31,301 nt of DNA, taken from the IMG/VR virus record IMGVR_UViG_3300030103_002230, positions 1 to 31,301 of that record, one strand, 5' to 3'. The notes beneath the pieces are model-generated. The model was given only the letters and a program-made list of their open reading frames with translations, ran no database searches and had not been told where the DNA came from. Position 1 is the stretch's first letter. Each line of letters begins with the position of its first letter. Below are positions 28,965 to 31,301 of this stretch, piece after piece. The DNA comes from a virus. Made by a program: the position numbers and the translations under genes.

Positions 28965-31301
28965 TTAACTCAATGCTAGAATAAACGGTGTCATTTCAGT
29001 AAATAAACTTCTGGAGAATGCTCTACCACTGATCGTACCATTATTTTGATTAATTTGTAAGTCATCACCTATTCTGAAGTTACCAGACTGGTCAGTGCTG
29101 GTGTATACAACGTTCCCTCCATTAGTCTTTGTAACTTCATTTGCTTGAATGGTAACACCACCACGTTTTGGAGTTGCCTCTGTAATGGTATTACCAGAAC
29201 CGATATATTCAAAAGTATGAGAACTAGCAATAATTTTGCTTTGTTGAAAGAAATGAACCGATGTTCCTACACCAACTGCGTTGATTAAGTTTTCTTCAAG
29301 AGTTAATGTAGTAATTCCAGATACTATTGGTGTCGAACTATTTATTGTGTAGAAGATGGGTGCCATTACAGCAGTGGCAGTTGCACCATTATCTCCTACA
29401 TCAGGATCACTAATAGTAACAGTGGGTGTTGTTTGATATTGAGAACCACTACTAATAATGGTTATAGATGCAACACTTTCTCCTTCAAGAGTTGCAAATG
29501 CTGTTGCAGTCTCTCCACTTACTCCTGTAGGATCAGCAACTGTTACTGTAGGAGTAGAAGTGTACCCTGTTCCTCCAGATCCAACTGTAATAGACTCTAC
29601 AGACTTAAATAGTTCTCCGAAGAATACAATCTGTCCATCATAAGGACGTGTAGTTGTTGTACCGACGTTGATAGTTACGTTGTCCTGAGCAGCATCAGCA
29701 GCAGAGGTGCAAGTGCCAATGAACTGTAAATCGCCTTTGCCATCAGCAACTAAACCAAGCGTACCAAAACTACAGTTACTATTAGCAACGTCTGCCTGTC
29801 CACCAGCGTGACAAGTTATCGCTCTATCACAACAGATAGTAAAGACTGACACCAACTGAGCATAACCTTCATTGGTTACTGCCACGCCAACACCACCCTG
29901 GTTATATTGAGTGAATGCGTCAACATTCATTGACTTAGTTTTAACTGCTAAGTTACCATCAACTCTAATACCAGTACCTGTGGTTGTGTCGCTGGTGCAG
30001 TTTTGAACGTAAGGACCTTTCCACTTACCACCACCTACGTTTGTAGCACCACCACTTGGGAATGCCACGGCAGCTGCTGGTGATAAGTGTCCAGAGAACG
30101 TCATGTTTTGCAACTTACATCCCTTATTAACATGGAATATATCAGAAGTTGCATTATTTGGTAGAATCTTACAAGTTCTTAAATCATCACCTACAACAGC
30201 ACTAAAGGCAGGTAGTTCGATAGGATTGTCTTCAACATAGTTTCCAGACATTACTTTAATAACTGAACCTGATGATGCCACAGAAACAGCACTCTTAATT
30301 GTAAGTTTAGCATTGTCAATAGATGTTCCGTTATTATCGTCGTTTCCATCTTTGGCAACGTAGAAAACATTGGGAGCAGAGTTAATACCAGATGCACCAG
30401 TTTCAATGGTAACATTGTCACCAATAACGACACTGGAGTTTGTAATGGTAACAATACCAGTTGTAATAGTATTGTTTTCACCATCAATAGTAACAGATGC
30501 ACTACCAACAGTAAGAATACCAGTAATTCTGGTATCACCATCAACTATTAAGGCGGTATTACTTCTAGCAATTGTACCAATACCAACATTTTTAGTAGTA
30601 TGAATACCAGCAGAAGTTACAGCCCAAGTGCCCCCAGTGCCAACTGATCCGCCACCTCCACCACTATTAGCAACTGTTTCCCACTTATTTTCCGATGCGT
30701 TATATTGAAGAATAAATCCATCGGCAAGTCCCGAAATATCAACATCTGAAAGATCTTTAATAAATCCAGCACCACCACCACCGATAGTAGACAGTTGTTG
30801 TTGAATGCGGTTTACAAAAAGTCTATAGTGTTTTGAAAGATCATCGAGTGTTGCAAACTTTTGATCTGTTGGTGTTAACGGATCTTTTCCACCACCAACA
30901 TCTTGACTTACATTTGATGGCTCATCAAGTATTTGCTCATTTAGTTCAACTTGAGTTTTTTTAATATCCTCTACAATTCTATAGAGAGATTTAATATCAC
31001 CTTCTACTGGAGAAAATCTTTTATTAAACTTACTGACTAATTTTTGAAGATCATCAATTTCTTCATCATAATATTTTACTTCAGGAAGATTTGAAATCTC
31101 TTCTTTGAGTTCAGTAAAATATCCAAGAAGAAGTTCATCAGTCTTTATACTCTTGTCAGTTGCTTCTTCAAATTCTTTCTTAATATTATTCTTGAGTTTA
31201 TTATATTCGCCAAGAATTTGTTTCTTTAACTTTCTATCATCATCTTTAAATGTTTTTTGATATTCAAAGATTTTGACAGAGGACTTTTTGAGTTCATCCC
31301 A
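28965..31301 (-). CDS. Large fibre-like virion protein, 5' end outside the window
   Basis: The frame is open from the stop at 28965 to the right edge: 778 residues without an in-frame ATG, so the start lies beyond 31301. A GTG at 30281 is internal. The visible protein begins with about 165 charged, helical, coiled-coil-prone residues (for example LKEEISNLPEVKYYDEEIDD). A Gly-rich hinge and KDLSDVDISGLADGF follow, then a right-handed beta-helix-like part opening FYVAKDGNDDNNGTS and containing several Cys. Next come two similar repeats with GTGYTSTPTVTV and SQYQTTPTVTI, and a beta-rich end. Such composition is typical of cyanophage tail-fibre or whisker-like proteins. A carbohydrate-binding or adhesin role is inferred. 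Confidence 0.85.
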   Translation of the reverse strand, partial: WDELKKSSVKIFEYQKTFKDDDRKLKKQILGEYNKLKNNIKKEFEEATDKSIKTDELLLGYFTELKEEISNLPEVKYYDEEIDDLQKLVSKFNKRFSPVEGDIKSLYRIVEDIKKTQVELNEQILDEPSNVSQDVGGGKDPLTPTDQKFATLDDLSKHYRLFVNRIQQQLSTIGGGGAGFIKDLSDVDISGLADGFILQYNASENKWETVANSGGGGGSVGTGGTWAVTSAGIHTTKNVGIGTIARSNTALIVDGDTRITGILTVGSASVTIDGENNTITTGIVTITNSSVVIGDNVTIETGASGINSAPNVFYVAKDGNDDNNGTSIDNAKLTIKSAVSVASSGSVIKVMSGNYVEDNPIELPAFSAVVGDDLRTCKILPNNATSDIFHVNKGCKLQNMTFSGHLSPAAAVAFPSGGATNVGGGKWKGPYVQNCTSDTTTGTGIRVDGNLAVKTKSMNVDAFTQYNQGGVGVAVTNEGYAQLVSVFTICCDRAITCHAGGQADVANSNCSFGTLGLVADGKGDLQFIGTCTSAADAAQDNVTINVGTTTTRPYDGQIVFFGELFKSVESITVGSGGTGYTSTPTVTVADPTGVSGETATAFATLEGESVASITIISSGSQYQTTPTVTISDPDVGDNGATATAVMAPIFYTINSSTPIVSGITTLTLEENLINAVGVGTSVHFFQQSKIIASSHTFEYIGSGNTITEATPKRGGVTIQANEVTKTNGGNVVYTSTDQSGNFRIGDDLQINQNNGTISGRAFSRSLFTEMTPFILALS

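Noticed and set aside
30281-30283. GTG at 30281 as the start of a separate 438-residue protein
   Set aside because: The same frame is open to the window edge and codes for continuous fibre-like protein, so the GTG is an internal valine codon.
1-31301. tRNA genes, CRISPR arrays, insertion sequences, integrase or attachment sites
   Set aside because: No cloverleaf with a recognisable T-loop, no direct-repeat spacer array, no transposase or integrase motifs were seen; gene spacing leaves almost no room for them.

Overview
The window is a stretch of a T4-like myovirus genome, most likely a marine cyanophage of Synechococcus or Prochlorococcus. Every recognisable gene lies on the minus strand, so transcription runs from high to low coordinates. 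The order matches the conserved T4 core as cyanophages carry it: fibre and virion genes, gp17, gp18, gp19, gp20, prohead genes, gp21, gp22, gp23, uvsY, uvsW, gp55, gp47, gp46, gp45, gp44, gp62, regA. Evidence for a cyanophage comes from a CobS-type AAA+ ATPase, a DUF3110-like protein (a family best known from cyanobacteria), short gp62 and gp67-like proteins, AT-rich sequence and CTAAATA-type late promoters. I recognised no tRNA, CRISPR array, insertion sequence or photosynthesis gene. The host is inferred, not shown.

Layout from right to left, in the direction of transcription. 31301-28965: a large fibre-like virion protein, cut off at its 5' end by the window edge. 28963-26953: two small beta-rich proteins, a basic protein with a T4-type capsid-targeting sequence, and a small membrane protein. 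26926-25379: a basic multi-module protein with an Asn-Gly repeat. 25371-14745: the packaging, tail and head morphogenesis block (gp17, zinc protein, gp18, gp19, gp20, a gp67-like core protein, an unknown protein, gp21, gp22, gp23), with late-promoter motifs before several genes and a strong terminator after gp23. 14665-11541: a tail-tube-like protein, UvsY, a small unknown, UvsW and a possibly LSm-like protein. 11438-7933: late sigma factor gp55, gp47, DUF3110-like protein and gp46, behind a sigma70-type promoter. 7811-4191: a small unknown, a large metalloprotease-like VWA protein (CobT-like), an uncatalogued 46-residue protein, and CobS. 4179-223: DUF3310-like protein, sliding clamp gp45, clamp loader gp44, a D12-class DNA adenine methylase, a small membrane protein, clamp loader gp62 and the translational repressor RegA. 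After a terminator the first 24 bases hold the start of one more gene.

Many junctions are ATGA, TAATG or TGATG stop/start overlaps, which points to translational coupling. These junctions also fix several starts, namely gp47, the zinc protein and the 121-residue virion protein. The replication genes supply the clamp, its loader, the recombination nuclease and recombination mediators. gp55 together with gp45 would direct late transcription from the TATAAATA/CTAAATA motifs, as in T4. The late genes build the prohead (gp20, 67-like, 21, 22, 23), fill it (gp17) and make the tail (gp18, 19).

The most interesting points are four. First, a basic protein whose first residues match the T4 capsid-targeting sequence, and whose predicted mature N-terminus is nearly the same as that of gp23. 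Second, a CobS/CobT-like ATPase-VWA-metalloprotease module with a hidden small partner gene. Third, a mosaic basic protein built from modules seen in marine phages. Fourth, an adenine methylase gene lodged inside the clamp-loader operon.
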